A DNA stretch of 64,000 nucleotides from Sphingomonas sp. 3P27F8 (GTDB taxonomy: Bacteria; Pseudomonadota; Alphaproteobacteria; Sphingomonadales; Sphingomonadaceae): positions 62,001 to 126,000 of the forward strand of contig NZ_SCNL01000011.1 of assembly GCF_005502745.1 (NCBI RefSeq), written 5' to 3'. The notes under the pieces were generated by a model. The model was not told the DNA's origin. It made no database searches and saw only the letters and a list, made by a program, of their open reading frames with translations. The position numbers and the translations under genes were made by a program. This document shows, piece after piece, positions 11,861 to 21,533 of the stretch (its first letter is position 1; each line of letters opens with the position of its first letter).

Positions 11861-13717
11861 ATGCTCACTCTCAACGCAATCACCGTCCGTCTCGGCGGGC
11901 GCGCGATCCTCGACGGCGCCAGCGCCTCGCTGCCGCCTGGGAGCCGTGTCGGTCTGATCGGCCGTAACGGCGCCGGGAAATCGACGCTGGTAAAGGCGAT
12001 CGCCGGCATGCTCGATCCCGATGCCGGCTCGATAGACATGCCGCGCGGCGCGCGCGTCGGCTATATCGCGCAGGAGGCGCCCGCCGGGCAAGCGACGCCG
12101 TTCGAGGCGGTGCTGGCCGCCGACACCGAGCGCGCCGCGCTGATGGATGAGGCGGATACGGCGACTGATCCCGACCGCATCGGCGAAATCCACGAACGGT
12201 TGATTGCGATTGACGCCCATGCCGCTCCGGCCCGAGCGGCTCGCATTCTGGTAGGCCTCGGCTTCGACGAAGCAGCCCAGGGACGACCGCTTGACAGCTT
12301 CTCAGGTGGCTGGCGAATGCGCGTGGCGCTGGCTGCGTTGCTATTCTCCCAGCCTGACCTTCTTCTGCTGGACGAGCCATCGAACCATCTCGATCTGGAG
12401 GCGGTGATGTGGCTGGAGGATTTCCTCAAATCCTATCGCGCGACGATCGTTGTAGTCAGCCACGAGCGTGATTTCCTGAACAATGTCGTCGATCACATCC
12501 TGCATCTGCAGGGTGGCAAGACGACGCTCTACCCTGGCGGCTATGATGCATTCGAGCGCCAGCGGGCCGAGCGGATGGCGCAGCTTGCGGCAGCACGCGC
12601 CAATCAGGAAGTGCAGCGCGAAAAACTGCAGGATTATATCGCCCGCAATTCCGCGCGTGCCTCTACCGCCAAACAGGCGCAAAGCCGCGCCAAGATGCTG
12701 GCGAAGCTTCAGCCGATCGCGGAGGTCGCGAACGATCCCACCTTGTCGTTTGACTTCCCCGATCCCGAGCCGCTGCGACCGCCGCTCATCACGCTCGATC
12801 ACGCCGCCGTCGGCTATGGCGAGACCCCGATATTGAAGCGGCTGAGCCTGCGGCTCGATCCCGATGACCGTATCGCGTTGCTCGGCCGCAACGGCAACGG
12901 CAAGACGACTCTTGCCCGCCTGATCGCGGCGCAATTGACGCCGATGGAAGGCGACATGGCCGCCTCCGCGCGGATGAAGGTGGGCTATTTCACCCAATAC
13001 CAGGTGGAGGAACTGGACGCCGACGACACCCCGCTCGCGCATATGACCCGGGTGATGCGCAACGCGACACCCGCTGCCGTGCGCGCACAGCTTGGCCGGT
13101 TCGGATTCTCTGGCGACCGCGCGACGGGCAAGGTGGGCAAGATGTCGGGCGGCGAAAAGGCGCGCCTCGCGCTGGCGCTTATAACCCGCGATGCGCCACA
13201 TCTGCTGATCTTGGACGAGCCCACCAACCACTTGGACGTTGATGCTCGCGAGGCGCTGGTGCAGGCGCTCGCCGGCTATAAAGGCGCCGTCCTGATCGTC
13301 AGCCACGATCGTCACATGGTGGAGCTTACTGCTGACCGGCTTGTGCTGGTCGATGGCGGCACGGCGACCGAATTCGATGGAAGCCTCGACGATTATGTAT
13401 CGCTCGTGCTGGCGAAGGAGCCAAAGACGGAAAGCGCGAAAGCTAACCGGAAGGACGAGCGCCGCGCCGCAGCGGAAAAGCGCGAGGCGGCAAAAGCGCT
13501 CCGCAAGGCGGCCACGGATGCGGAGACGGAGCTGGGCAAACTTACCGCTCAGCGCTCGGCGATCGATCACGCGATGTTCGATCCCTCCGGCGCCGATGCC
13601 GCGCTGGCCAAACTGACGATGACCGAGTTGATGCGGCGACGCGCCGAGCTCACCGAACGAATTGACGCCGCCGAGGCGCGCTGGCTGGAGGCAAGCGAGG
13701 CACTCGAGGCCGCCTAG
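11861..13717 (+). CDS. ABC-F family ATPase (Uup/YheS-like)
   Basis: A soluble protein with two ABC ATPase domains and no membrane segment, so it acts on ribosomes or in translation quality control and is not a transporter. Domain 1 has Walker A GRNGAGKST (about 31-39), signature FSGGW and Walker B LLLLDEPSNHLD. Domain 2 has GRNGNGKTT, MSGGEKARLAL and LLILDEPTNHLD. Between them is the ABC-F linker (AARANQEVQREKLQDYIARN), and the C-terminus is a lysine- and alanine-rich coiled coil (about 515-615). The 618 residues are normal. The closest branch (Uup or EttA-like) is uncertain; the C-terminal coiled coil favours YheS/Uup. Confidence 0.92.
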   Translation: MLTLNAITVRLGGRAILDGASASLPPGSRVGLIGRNGAGKSTLVKAIAGMLDPDAGSIDMPRGARVGYIAQEAPAGQATPFEAVLAADTERAALMDEADTATDPDRIGEIHERLIAIDAHAAPARAARILVGLGFDEAAQGRPLDSFSGGWRMRVALAALLFSQPDLLLLDEPSNHLDLEAVMWLEDFLKSYRATIVVVSHERDFLNNVVDHILHLQGGKTTLYPGGYDAFERQRAERMAQLAAARANQEVQREKLQDYIARNSARASTAKQAQSRAKMLAKLQPIAEVANDPTLSFDFPDPEPLRPPLITLDHAAVGYGETPILKRLSLRLDPDDRIALLGRNGNGKTTLARLIAAQLTPMEGDMAASARMKVGYFTQYQVEELDADDTPLAHMTRVMRNATPAAVRAQLGRFGFSGDRATGKVGKMSGGEKARLALALITRDAPHLLILDEPTNHLDVDAREALVQALAGYKGAVLIVSHDRHMVELTADRLVLVDGGTATEFDGSLDDYVSLVLAKEPKTESAKANRKDERRAAAEKREAAKALRKAATDAETELGKLTAQRSAIDHAMFDPSGADAALAKLTMTELMRRRAELTERIDAAEARWLEASEALEAA

Positions 13718-13849
13718 GCAGCGTTTCGACGGATCAGTTTATCGGGCGTACCCCAAGGACTTTTGCTTCCTGGTGATAACGAGCCTGTGCGCCGTTTTGC
13801 GCCGCGCCGGGATTGCCCGCTCGTCGCGCTCGCGGCACGCGTGCTCAGA

Positions 13850-14113
13850 TCAGGCTTCGTCGCCGCCGGGTTCCGCCGGGCGCTCGAACCAGGCCTCGAC
13901 CGGCCCTGAGAGCTTGATAGTCAGGGGACGGCCGTGTCGATCGACCTTCTTTCCCAGCGCGACGCGGACCCAGCCTTCGGAAATCGAATATTCCTCGACA
14001 TCCTTGCGCTCTACACCCTTGAAACGGATGCCGACGCCACGTTCAAGCGCCTCCTGAAGGAAATGCGGGCTGCGGGGATCGATCGAAAGGTGGTCGGGGG
14101 GAGTATCGCTCAT
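13850..14113 (-). CDS. DUF3297 family protein
   Basis: A small acidic protein of 87 residues containing the DUF3297 core RSPHFLQEALERGVGIRFKG and VEEYSISEGWVRVALGKKVDRHG. The function is unknown; the family is common in Alpha- and Gammaproteobacteria. I start at MSDTPPDHLSIDP (complement of 14111-14113); an upstream in-frame start at 14155 would add 14 unlikely residues. It has no obvious ribosome site and no operon partner. Confidence 0.8.
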   Translation of the reverse strand: MSDTPPDHLSIDPRSPHFLQEALERGVGIRFKGVERKDVEEYSISEGWVRVALGKKVDRHGRPLTIKLSGPVEAWFERPAEPGGDEA

Positions 14114-14150
14114 GGGCGGGCCGCTTAGCGGATCATTGCGCGACAACCAA

Positions 14151-14184
14151 TGCAAAAACGGCGCGGGCCTTAACCCGCGCCGTT
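14151..14184 (-). terminator. Intrinsic terminator of the Tyr/Gly-rich gene
   Basis: AACGGCGCGGG (14157-14167) and CCCGCGCCGTT (14174-14184) form a perfect 11-pair stem with a six-base loop. Read on the minus strand the stem is followed by TTTTTG, so it ends the minus-strand transcript of the gene at 14213-14584. Confidence 0.8.
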
Positions 14185-14212
14185 CCTGCGTGACCTCGTC
14201 AGACTGCGCCGA

Positions 14213-14584
14213 TCAACGACAGACGCGTACCGGCACATCGCGACCCCAGTAAGGATCGAAGCGATAGCTGGTCCAGCAGCGCGGATAATATGGACGATAA
14301 TCGTCATAATAATAGGCGCGCGGCGGCGGCGCGTAATAGCCACGATCATAATAGCCACGATCGTAATAATAGCCCGGCCGGTTATTGGAAGCGATCGCGG
14401 CTCCGATGCCCAGGCCAACGATGCCGCCGACAAGCGCCGCACCCGCTGCATTGCCGCCACCATGGTAGCGATGATAACCGCCCCAGCCGCCGCCCCAGCG
14501 CTGCGCATCCGCCGGTGCCGCAGAAACCGACGCCGTCGCGGCCAGCGCGGCGCCGAGTCCTGCCTTTTTCAGAAAGCTGTTCAT
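14213..14584 (-). CDS. Exported Tyr/Gly-rich protein with glycine-zipper segment
   Basis: A 123-residue protein of unknown function. It has a clear Sec signal peptide (MNSFLKKAGLGAALAATASV, cleavage near APADA-QRW). Next comes a glycine-rich part with a hydrophobic glycine zipper (ALVGGIVGLGIGAAIA, about 48-64), then a tyrosine-rich stretch with the repeat YYDRG. It ends with WTSYRFDPYWGRDVPVRVCR, containing two cysteines that could form a disulfide. Such proteins are common in sphingomonads and are probably envelope-associated. The start has a strong GGAGG ribosome site. It is monocistronic with its own terminator. Confidence 0.75.
   Translation of the reverse strand: MNSFLKKAGLGAALAATASVSAAPADAQRWGGGWGGYHRYHGGGNAAGAALVGGIVGLGIGAAIASNNRPGYYYDRGYYDRGYYAPPPRAYYYDDYRPYYPRCWTSYRFDPYWGRDVPVRVCR
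14334..14363 (-). repeat. 15-bp tandem repeat coding YYDRG units
   Basis: Two adjacent near-identical 15-base units, TAATAGCCACGATCA and TAATAGCCACGATCG on the plus strand, encode consecutive YYDRG pentapeptides in the Tyr/Gly-rich protein. A third partial unit follows. Unit number could vary between strains. Confidence 0.6.
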
Positions 14585-14716
14585 CTCGAACCTCCATACT
14601 CTTTACATCGGTCCGCCTGACCAACGCACGATGGTGCGACCGTGTTGCGTTTGCTACGCGAGTCGGGCTGAATGGGGCCGGAATAAGGTATTCACCAACG
14701 GTTTAGGTGCGCGACG

Positions 14717-15118
14717 ATGGCAAATTGGCTGCTGAAATCCGAGCCTGACAGTTACGCGTGGAACGATCTGGTTCGAGACGGGGGCACCGAATGGGATGGC
14801 GTGCGCAATAACGCCGCTGCCGCGCACCTTCGCTCGATGCAGCCGGGTGATAAGGCGCTGGTCTATCACAGCGGCAAGGATAAGGCGGCGGTCGGCATCG
14901 CGGAGGTGACGCGCGGCCCTCGCAAGGATGGAGACGAAGGCCATTGGGTGTCGGTCGCTATCAAGCCGCTCGCCCCCCTCCCCGCCCCTGTATCGCTCGC
15001 CGCCATGAAAGCTGAGCCCGCGCTCGCGGCATTGCCGATGCTTCGGCAGTCGCGGCTGTCCGTATCTCCCGTCGGGGATAAGGAATGGTCTACGATCATC
15101 GCGATGGCGGCGCGGTAA
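14717..15118 (+). CDS. EVE domain protein (thymocyte nuclear protein 1-like)
   Basis: A 133-residue stand-alone EVE (PUA-like) domain. It opens with MANWLLKSEPDSYAW and WDGVRNNAAAAHLRSMQPGDKALVYHSG, which are the family hallmarks, and continues with VGIAEV and a conserved W in GHWVSV. EVE domains bind modified bases in DNA or RNA; the role of the single-domain bacterial proteins is not settled. It is a lone gene here, not next to restriction genes. Confidence 0.9.
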   Translation: MANWLLKSEPDSYAWNDLVRDGGTEWDGVRNNAAAAHLRSMQPGDKALVYHSGKDKAAVGIAEVTRGPRKDGDEGHWVSVAIKPLAPLPAPVSLAAMKAEPALAALPMLRQSRLSVSPVGDKEWSTIIAMAAR

Positions 15119-15300
15119 TCACTCGCCCGGCGCCATCGGTTTTTCATCATTCGGACACAATACGAGCCTAGCGGCGGGCTCAACGGGCGGACACCAGCAC
15201 GAGTCGGATGAGCGCGACCAAATGCCCTACCGGGAGTGGGCATGGCCACGACCCCCGTCTCCCGATCCACCCGGGAAACATAATCAAAGAGGGAACCACC

Positions 15301-17637
15301 GTGTCCATTCGTCACCGTTTTCGCCCCGCGCTGCTCGCGGGCGTGACCGCCGGCCTTGCCATTTTCGCCACTCCCGCGAATGCCCAGGCCGTCGATAACG
15401 TCGCCCCTGCCGCCTCGGATAGCGAGGGATTGAGCGACATCGTCGTCACGGCCGAGCGACGCAGCGAAAACCTTCAGCGCGTACCGGTCTCCGTGGCCGC
15501 CGTCAGCGGCACGGACCTGCGGACCTTTCAGTCCGCCGGCGAAGACATCCTGGCGCTCTCTGGCCGCGTACCCAGCCTTTATATCGAGACGACGACCGGC
15601 CGGATCTTCCCGCGCTTCTACATCCGCGGCCTCGGCAACGTCGATTTCTACCTCGGCGCATCGCAACCGGTATCGATCATCCAGGACGATGTGGTGCTGG
15701 AGCACGTCGTGCTGAAGTCCAACCCGGTCTACGACGTGGCGCAGGTCGAAGTGTTGCGCGGCCCGCAGGGCTCGCTGTTCGGCCGCAATACAACCGCCGG
15801 CATCATCAAGTTCGACACGAACAAGCCGACGATGGACTGGGAAGGTCGGGGCTCCGCCTCATGGGGCACGTACAACACGGTTTCGGCGGACGTGGGCCTC
15901 GGCGGGCCGATTATCGCGGACAAGCTCGCCTTCCGCGTCTCTGGCCTATGGCAGCACCGCGACAACTGGGTCAGCAACAACTACACCGGCTCCAGCGCGG
16001 ACGGCACCAAGGGCGGCAAGGATGTGATGGGCGGCTTCAACGACCGCAACGCCCGCCTTCAATTGCTGTTCACCCCGTCCGACAGTTTCTCGGTCGATGT
16101 CTCGGGCCATGTCCGCGACTATGACGGCACGTCGACCCTGTTCCACCGCGCCGCGCTCAGGAAGGGCTCGAACAACGTCCAGGCCGAGCCGCGCGATGTG
16201 GTTTCCTATGACGAAGCCGCGAACAATCCGCAGGCCTACAAGACGCAGGGCGCCTCCGTTCGCGCAGCGTGGAATTTCGGCGGCGCGACGCTGACCTCGA
16301 TAACCGCCTATGAGCACTCCTCGGGCTATAGCCGTGGCGATACGGACGGCGGCGCTGCCGCGAACTATCCGTTCAACGGCAACCCCAACGGCTTTGGGCA
16401 GAGTGAAGGTTATCTGCGCGGGCTGGACCAGTGGACGCAGGAATTGCGACTCGCCTCCAGTGGCAACTCGCCCTTCAAATGGCAGTTCGGCGGCTTCTAC
16501 TTCGACAGTCGCGACATTACCGACTTCTACCAGCGGACCTATTTCCTTACGCCACCCGCCAACAACCCGAACAACTGGGTCCGTCTGCGCGACGTTAACA
16601 CGTCATGGGCGGTGTTCGGTCAGGCCAGCTATACGATCGACAAGCTGACGCTGACCGCCGGCGCGCGTTACACAGAGGATCGCAAACGCACCGCCCTGAT
16701 CAAGCCCGTGTTCGACCCGACCGGGACGGTTGACCAGTTCAAGCGGTTCAACCCGACCGCGCCGACTGATGTGCGGCTTGTCGGCAAGGAACCGAGCTGG
16801 GACATCTCGGCGCTGTACGCGATCGATCCGTCCGTTAACCTTTATGCCCGAGTGGCACGCGGTTTCCGTGGCCCGACGATCCAGGGGCGTTCGGCGGTAT
16901 TCAACTCGCCGTTCACCACCGCTGATTCAGAGACGATCATGTCGTACGAAGCGGGCTTCAAATCGCAGCCAACGTCCAACCTGCGCTTCAACGCCACCGC
17001 CTTTGCCTACACCGTCAAGAATATCCAGCTGAACGGTAACGACAGCAACGGATCGGGCGTGTTGTTCAATGCCAATCATGCGAATGCCTATGGCATCGAG
17101 GCGGAGGCGGAGTGGCGGCCGATCCGCAACATCACCTTCACCCTGGGCGGCAGCGCGCTGCATTCCAAGATCAAGGATCCCAACGCCTATGCGCAGGTTT
17201 GCAGCCTCAACGGCGTAATGGTCTGCACGGTGCTCAACCCGATCGCCTTCACAAAGGGCAGCGGCACGGGCACGACCTATTTCGCCTCGATCAACGGCAA
17301 CCCGCTCCCCAATGCCCCGACGTTCAATATCGACGGCGCGGTGCGGTATGACATCCCGCTCGGCAATGGCGGCAACTTCTTCGTGGGAGCCGACGCCAAC
17401 GTACAAGGCTACACGAATTTCGTGCTTTACCGGACGAGGGAATTCTATTCGAACGGCAATCTCGAACTCGGTCTGAAGGCTGGCTTCACCACGCCGGACA
17501 AGAAGTATGAGATCGCCGCGTTCGCGCGCAACGTCACCAACGAGCAAAACCTCAAGGGTGTTATCGAAAATTATATGGCCGCGGTATTCAACGAGCCGCG
17601 CGTCATCGGCGTCTCGGTATCAGGCAAGTTCAACTGA
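15301..17637 (+). CDS. TonB-dependent receptor
   Basis: An outer-membrane active transporter of 778 residues. A signal peptide ends near ATPANAQA (residue 29-30), a TonB box lies at DIVVTAERR, and the plug contains VEVLRGPQGSLFGRNTTAG. A 22-strand barrel follows, with typical SFRGPTIQGRSAVF-like and EAGFKSQ segments, ending VSVSGKFN. I choose the GTG at 15301, which begins a canonical signal peptide and has GAGGGAA upstream; the open frame runs back to 15208. The class resembles receptors for siderophores or plant-derived compounds, but the ligand is unknown. It is flanked by no obvious substrate-specific enzyme genes. Confidence 0.9.
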   Translation: MSIRHRFRPALLAGVTAGLAIFATPANAQAVDNVAPAASDSEGLSDIVVTAERRSENLQRVPVSVAAVSGTDLRTFQSAGEDILALSGRVPSLYIETTTGRIFPRFYIRGLGNVDFYLGASQPVSIIQDDVVLEHVVLKSNPVYDVAQVEVLRGPQGSLFGRNTTAGIIKFDTNKPTMDWEGRGSASWGTYNTVSADVGLGGPIIADKLAFRVSGLWQHRDNWVSNNYTGSSADGTKGGKDVMGGFNDRNARLQLLFTPSDSFSVDVSGHVRDYDGTSTLFHRAALRKGSNNVQAEPRDVVSYDEAANNPQAYKTQGASVRAAWNFGGATLTSITAYEHSSGYSRGDTDGGAAANYPFNGNPNGFGQSEGYLRGLDQWTQELRLASSGNSPFKWQFGGFYFDSRDITDFYQRTYFLTPPANNPNNWVRLRDVNTSWAVFGQASYTIDKLTLTAGARYTEDRKRTALIKPVFDPTGTVDQFKRFNPTAPTDVRLVGKEPSWDISALYAIDPSVNLYARVARGFRGPTIQGRSAVFNSPFTTADSETIMSYEAGFKSQPTSNLRFNATAFAYTVKNIQLNGNDSNGSGVLFNANHANAYGIEAEAEWRPIRNITFTLGGSALHSKIKDPNAYAQVCSLNGVMVCTVLNPIAFTKGSGTGTTYFASINGNPLPNAPTFNIDGAVRYDIPLGNGGNFFVGADANVQGYTNFVLYRTREFYSNGNLELGLKAGFTTPDKKYEIAAFARNVTNEQNLKGVIENYMAAVFNEPRVIGVSVSGKFN

Positions 17638-17644
17638 TCGTCAG

Positions 17645-17678
17645 CCGGGGCGGATCGCCGAGCGACCCGCCCCGGTTT
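17645..17678 (+). terminator. Hairpin after the TonB receptor
   Basis: CCGGGGCGG (17645-17653) pairs with CCGCCCCGG (17667-17675), followed by TTTG. A short but GC-strong stem; probably the first of two tandem terminators here. Confidence 0.5.
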
Positions 17679-17696
17679 GATTGGCCCGGCAAAACG

Positions 17697-17733
17697 AAAA
17701 GGGCGGGATGGCATCAGCCAACCCGCCCTTTTT
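17697..17733. terminator. Bidirectional terminator between TonB receptor and typA
   Basis: AAAAGGGCGGG (17697-17707) and CCCGCCCTTTT (17722-17732) form an 11-pair stem. The stem is extended by TGGC/GCCA around an ATCA loop after one A-A mismatch. A-run on one side and T-run on the other serve both strands, fitting the convergent genes on either side. Confidence 0.85.
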
Positions 17734-17764
17734 CTAATCCGCTGTTCCGGCCGAAGCCGAACCG

Positions 17765-19588
17765 TCAGGCCGCCTGTTTGGCACGCGACGCACGCTTGCG
17801 CTCGTGCGGATCGAGGTGCCGCTTGCGCAGGCGGATCGACTTGGGCGTCACCTCCACCATCTCGTCATCGTCGATATAGGCGATGGCCTGTTCGAGCGTC
17901 ATCTTCTTCGGCGGGGTCAGGCGGATCGCATCGTCCTTGCCGCCGCTAGCGCGGAAGTTGGTGAGCTGCTTCGCCTTCATGGGATTGACCTCGAGGTCAT
18001 CCGTCTTGGCGTTCTCGCCGATGATCATGCCTTCATAAAGCGCCTCGCCATGGCCGACGAAGAGAATGCCGCGCTCCTCAAGCGGGCCGAGGGCATAGGA
18101 ATTGGCCTCACCGGCGCCGTTCGAGATAAGCACGCCGTTCTTGCGGCCCTCGATCTTCCCCCTGTGCGGACCATATTTCTCAAACAGCCGGTTCATGATG
18201 CCTGTTCCACGCGTGTCCGACAGGAACTCGCCGTGATAGCCGATCATCCCGCGCGACGGGGCGGAGAAGGTGATACGGGTCTTGCCACCACCCGACGGGC
18301 GCATGTCGGTCATCTCGGCTTTGCGCAGGTTCATTTTCTCGACGACCGTGCCCGAATATTCGTCGTCCACGTCGATGATGACGATCTCGTACGGCTCGGT
18401 CTTGTTGCCGGCCTCATCCTCGCTGAACAGCACCCGCGGGCGGCTGATGCCGAGCTCGAAGCCTTCGCGTCGCATCGTCTCGATCAGCACGCCAAGCTGA
18501 AGCTCCCCGCGCCCGGCGACTTCGTAGCTGTCGCGGTCGGCGGCCTCGGTCACCTTGATCGCGACGTTCGACTCCGCTTCACGAAACAGGCGATCACGGA
18601 TCATCCGCGACGTCACCTTGCTGCCCTCGCGCCCCGCCATCGGCGAATCGTTCACCGCGAAGCGCATTGACAGGGTCGGCGGATCGATCGGCTGCGCATG
18701 GAGCGGTTCGGATACGCTGGTATCGGCGATCGTATTGGAAACGGTTGCAACAGTCAGGCCGGCCATCGAGATAATGTCGCCAGCCCTCGCCTCGTCAACC
18801 GGCACGCGATCAAGACCGCGGAACGACATGATCTTGGATGCACGACCCGTTTCAACGATCTTGCCATCGTTATCGAGCGCATGGATCGGCTGATTGAGCT
18901 TCACCGTGCCCGAATTCACCCTGCCGGTAAGGATCCGACCGAGGAAATTGTCGCGATCGAGCAACGTCACCAGGAACGTGAAAGGTGCGTTCTCGTCAAG
19001 GTTGGGCGGTGGGACGTGGCTGACGATGGTCTCGAACATCGGGGTCAGCGTGCCTTCACGGGCATGCATGTCAGTGGAGGCGTAGCCGTTGCGGCCCGAG
19101 GCATAGAGCACGGGAAAATCAAGCTGCTCGTCGGTCGCGTCCAGCGTCACGAACAGATCGAAGACTTCGTCGAGCACTTCCTGGATGCGCGCGTCGCTGC
19201 GGTCGACCTTGTTGACCACAACGATCGGGCGGAGACCAAGCGCCAGCGCCTTGCCGGTTACGAACTTCGTCTGCGGCATCGCCCCCTCGGCCGAATCGAC
19301 CAGCAGGATCACGCCATCGACCATCGACAGGATGCGCTCCACCTCGCCGCCGAAATCGGCGTGTCCGGGCGTATCAACGATGTTGATACGGATCCCCTCC
19401 CAGTCGATCGAGGTGGGCTTCGCAAGGATCGTGATGCCACGTTCCTTTTCCAGATCGTTCGAATCCATCGCGCGCTCCTCGACGCGCTGATTGTCTCGAA
19501 ACGTGCCAGACTGGCGGAAAAGCTGGTCCACAAGGGTGGTTTTGCCATGATCGACGTGCGCGATGATGGCGATATTGCGCAGATTCAT
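17765..19588 (-). CDS. typA: Ribosome-associated GTPase TypA/BipA
   Basis: A translational GTPase that binds the ribosome and helps 50S assembly and stress growth. G1 is [10 protein letters not shown] (about 10-19), switch II is [14 protein letters not shown], and G4 is NKVDRSD. EF-G-like domains III and V and the TypA-specific C-terminal domain ([23 protein letters not shown]) follow, ending in a basic tail. The 607 residues are normal. It is transcribed convergently to the TonB receptor. Confidence 0.97.
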   Translation of the reverse strand: MNLRNIAIIAHVDHGKTTLVDQLFRQSGTFRDNQRVEERAMDSNDLEKERGITILAKPTSIDWEGIRINIVDTPGHADFGGEVERILSMVDGVILLVDSAEGAMPQTKFVTGKALALGLRPIVVVNKVDRSDARIQEVLDEVFDLFVTLDATDEQLDFPVLYASGRNGYASTDMHAREGTLTPMFETIVSHVPPPNLDENAPFTFLVTLLDRDNFLGRILTGRVNSGTVKLNQPIHALDNDGKIVETGRASKIMSFRGLDRVPVDEARAGDIISMAGLTVATVSNTIADTSVSEPLHAQPIDPPTLSMRFAVNDSPMAGREGSKVTSRMIRDRLFREAESNVAIKVTEAADRDSYEVAGRGELQLGVLIETMRREGFELGISRPRVLFSEDEAGNKTEPYEIVIIDVDDEYSGTVVEKMNLRKAEMTDMRPSGGGKTRITFSAPSRGMIGYHGEFLSDTRGTGIMNRLFEKYGPHRGKIEGRKNGVLISNGAGEANSYALGPLEERGILFVGHGEALYEGMIIGENAKTDDLEVNPMKAKQLTNFRASGGKDDAIRLTPPKKMTLEQAIAYIDDDEMVEVTPKSIRLRKRHLDPHERKRASRAKQAA

Positions 19589-19698
19589 CGTAATTCCTGG
19601 AATGGCCGCAAAGCACGCGGCGTTGTGCGCGCCGATAGCGCATCTGCTGCATTGCGGCTAGACCCAGCGCGAATGACTGTTTCATGGAGAGCCCGAAG

Positions 19699-20214
19699 AT
19701 GCCAAGCTCGCTTCTGCCGTTACTCTTGGTGCTCGCGCAAGGCGCGCCGGTTGCGGTGAACAACTCCGTCGCCTGCCCCGGTCCCGCTGCTCCGCCCGCG
19801 GGCATGTCGGGATGGTCGCGCACCATCCAGATCGCCAGCGTACTGCGCCCGCGCGACACGACGAAGGCGCTGATCCCGACAGGATCGCGCGCGCTGACCG
19901 GGCTGTTTCCCGTGGCGCAGGTCAATTACGCCGTCCCGCCGGCCAAGCTCCCCCAAGGAGGCGCCAACGGCGGATTGCTAGGATTTTTCGCCACGAAGGC
20001 CGGGCGCTATCGCGTCGCGCTGGGCGGATCTGCCTGGGTGGATGTGGTCCGGGACGGCAAATCGCTGCCATCCGTGGCGCACAGCCACGGCCCCGCATGC
20101 AGCGGCATCCGCAAGATGGTGGATTTCGATCTGAAGCCGGGGCGCTACCTGCTTCAGATCGCCGGGAGCGACGCGGCTGCGTTGGACGTGATGATATCGC
20201 CTGTCCCGAAATAA
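19699..20214 (+). CDS. Exported protein of unknown function
   Basis: A 171-residue protein with an N-terminal signal (MPSSLLPLLLVLAQGAPVAV). Two cysteines (VACPGP and GPACSG) could pair. The second half (KAGRYRVALGGSAWVDVVRDGKSL and FDLKPGRYLLQIAG) reads like a small beta-sandwich, as in adhesion or carbohydrate-binding modules, which is only a structural guess. The ATG at 19699 has GGAG nine bases upstream; an ATG at 19684 has none. No family is recognised and no operon is apparent. Confidence 0.6.
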   Translation: MPSSLLPLLLVLAQGAPVAVNNSVACPGPAAPPAGMSGWSRTIQIASVLRPRDTTKALIPTGSRALTGLFPVAQVNYAVPPAKLPQGGANGGLLGFFATKAGRYRVALGGSAWVDVVRDGKSLPSVAHSHGPACSGIRKMVDFDLKPGRYLLQIAGSDAAALDVMISPVPK

Positions 20215-20236
20215 TTTCAGTGCTTCGTCGTTATCG

Positions 20237-20264
20237 TTGAACCGATCCACAAGCGTGTTACATA
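20237..20264 (+). promoter_or_regulatory. Possible sigma-70 promoter of the TelA operon
   Basis: TTGAAC at 20237-20242 and TACATA at 20259-20264 are 16 bases apart, about 60 bases before the telA-like start codon at 20325. This is a by-eye match only. Confidence 0.3.
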
Positions 20265-20324
20265 TGCAATACAGTTGAATGCGGTGCGCAGGCAGGCCAT
20301 GCTCTTGCACCGCTGGAGGAAAAG

Positions 20325-21533
20325 ATGGCGACGACACCCGAGACGACCAACGCAGAGCCTGCGCTGAAGCTGACGCCGCCCGATCCCGTACCGACGGTCG
20401 CGACCGCGCAGGCGGCCGGCCTCGTCCCGGTCGATGACGGCACCAAATCGAAGCTCGAGGAGCGGGTCGATCATTTCGTCGATCAACTGGTGGCGCAGGA
20501 TGCGAACTCGCCCGAATTCGGCAAGCGTGTCGATGCTATTACCGCAATGGGAGCAAAGGAGATCCGCGACGCGGCCGGCCAGTCAAACCGGTTTCTCGAT
20601 CGCCCTGTGCGCGCAATGGATCAAGAAACCGGCGTGGGCAAGGATCTCGCGCAGCTTCGCCGCGTAGTCGAGGATCTCGATCCAGGCCGAAAAGGCAATC
20701 TTACCGCGCCGCAGAAGCTGTTCGGGATCATCCCGTTCGGCAATAAGATGCGGAATTATTTTGATACCTACAAATCGAGCCAGACGCACATATCCTCGAT
20801 CCTGCGCAGCCTCGCCTCCGGCAAGGACGAGCTATTGATGGACAATGCCGCGATCGATACCGAGCGAGCGAACCTGTGGTCGGCGATGGGCCGGCTGGAG
20901 CAGATGATCCACCTATCGAAGCTGATGGACAGCAGGCTCGAAGACAAGGCCAACCAGCTCGACGCTACCGACCCGGCCAAGGCGAAGGCGATTCGCGAAA
21001 CCGCCTTGTTTTACGCCCGCCAGCGCACGCAGGATCTGCTAACGCAGATGGCGGTGACAGTGCAGGGATATCTCGCGCTCGATCTGGTCAAGAAGAACAA
21101 CGTCGAGCTTATCAAGGGCGTCGATCGCGCGTCCACAACCACCGTATCGGCACTGCGCACGGCCGTCACCGTCGCGCAGGCGATGACCAATCAGAAACTG
21201 GTGCTGGATCAGATCACCCAGCTCAATACCACCACCGCGAACATCATCGACTCTACCGGCAAGCTGCTGCGTTCGAACACCGCGCGCATCCACGAGCAGG
21301 CGGCATCCTCCGCGATCCCGCTCGAAACCCTCCAGCGAGCGTTTCAGAACATCTATGACACGATGGACGCGATCGACACGTTCAAGATGAAGGCGCTCGA
21401 TTCGATGAAAACGACCGTCGACACGCTCGGCCGCGAGGTCGAGAAGTCAAAGGGTTATATCGCTCGTGCCGAAGGAGCCGCGCAGAACCAGGTTTCGGCC
21501 CCGCAGGATAATTTCAAGCTGGAGTCGGTGTGA
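20325..21533 (+). CDS. Toxic anion resistance protein, TelA/KlaA family
   Basis: A soluble helical protein of 402 residues in the TelA family, linked to tellurite and other stress resistance; the mechanism is unknown. After a disordered Thr/Pro/Ala N-terminus (1-35) the conserved core includes DRPVRAM, LAQLRRVVEDLDPG, GIIPFGNKMRNYFDTYKSSQTHI and LVKKNNVELIKGVDRASTTTV. Long coiled coils occur throughout. The ATG has an ideal GGAGG ribosome site. Its stop overlaps the GTG start of the next gene (GTGA), so the two are translationally coupled. Confidence 0.9.
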   Translation: MATTPETTNAEPALKLTPPDPVPTVATAQAAGLVPVDDGTKSKLEERVDHFVDQLVAQDANSPEFGKRVDAITAMGAKEIRDAAGQSNRFLDRPVRAMDQETGVGKDLAQLRRVVEDLDPGRKGNLTAPQKLFGIIPFGNKMRNYFDTYKSSQTHISSILRSLASGKDELLMDNAAIDTERANLWSAMGRLEQMIHLSKLMDSRLEDKANQLDATDPAKAKAIRETALFYARQRTQDLLTQMAVTVQGYLALDLVKKNNVELIKGVDRASTTTVSALRTAVTVAQAMTNQKLVLDQITQLNTTTANIIDSTGKLLRSNTARIHEQAASSAIPLETLQRAFQNIYDTMDAIDTFKMKALDSMKTTVDTLGREVEKSKGYIARAEGAAQNQVSAPQDNFKLESV

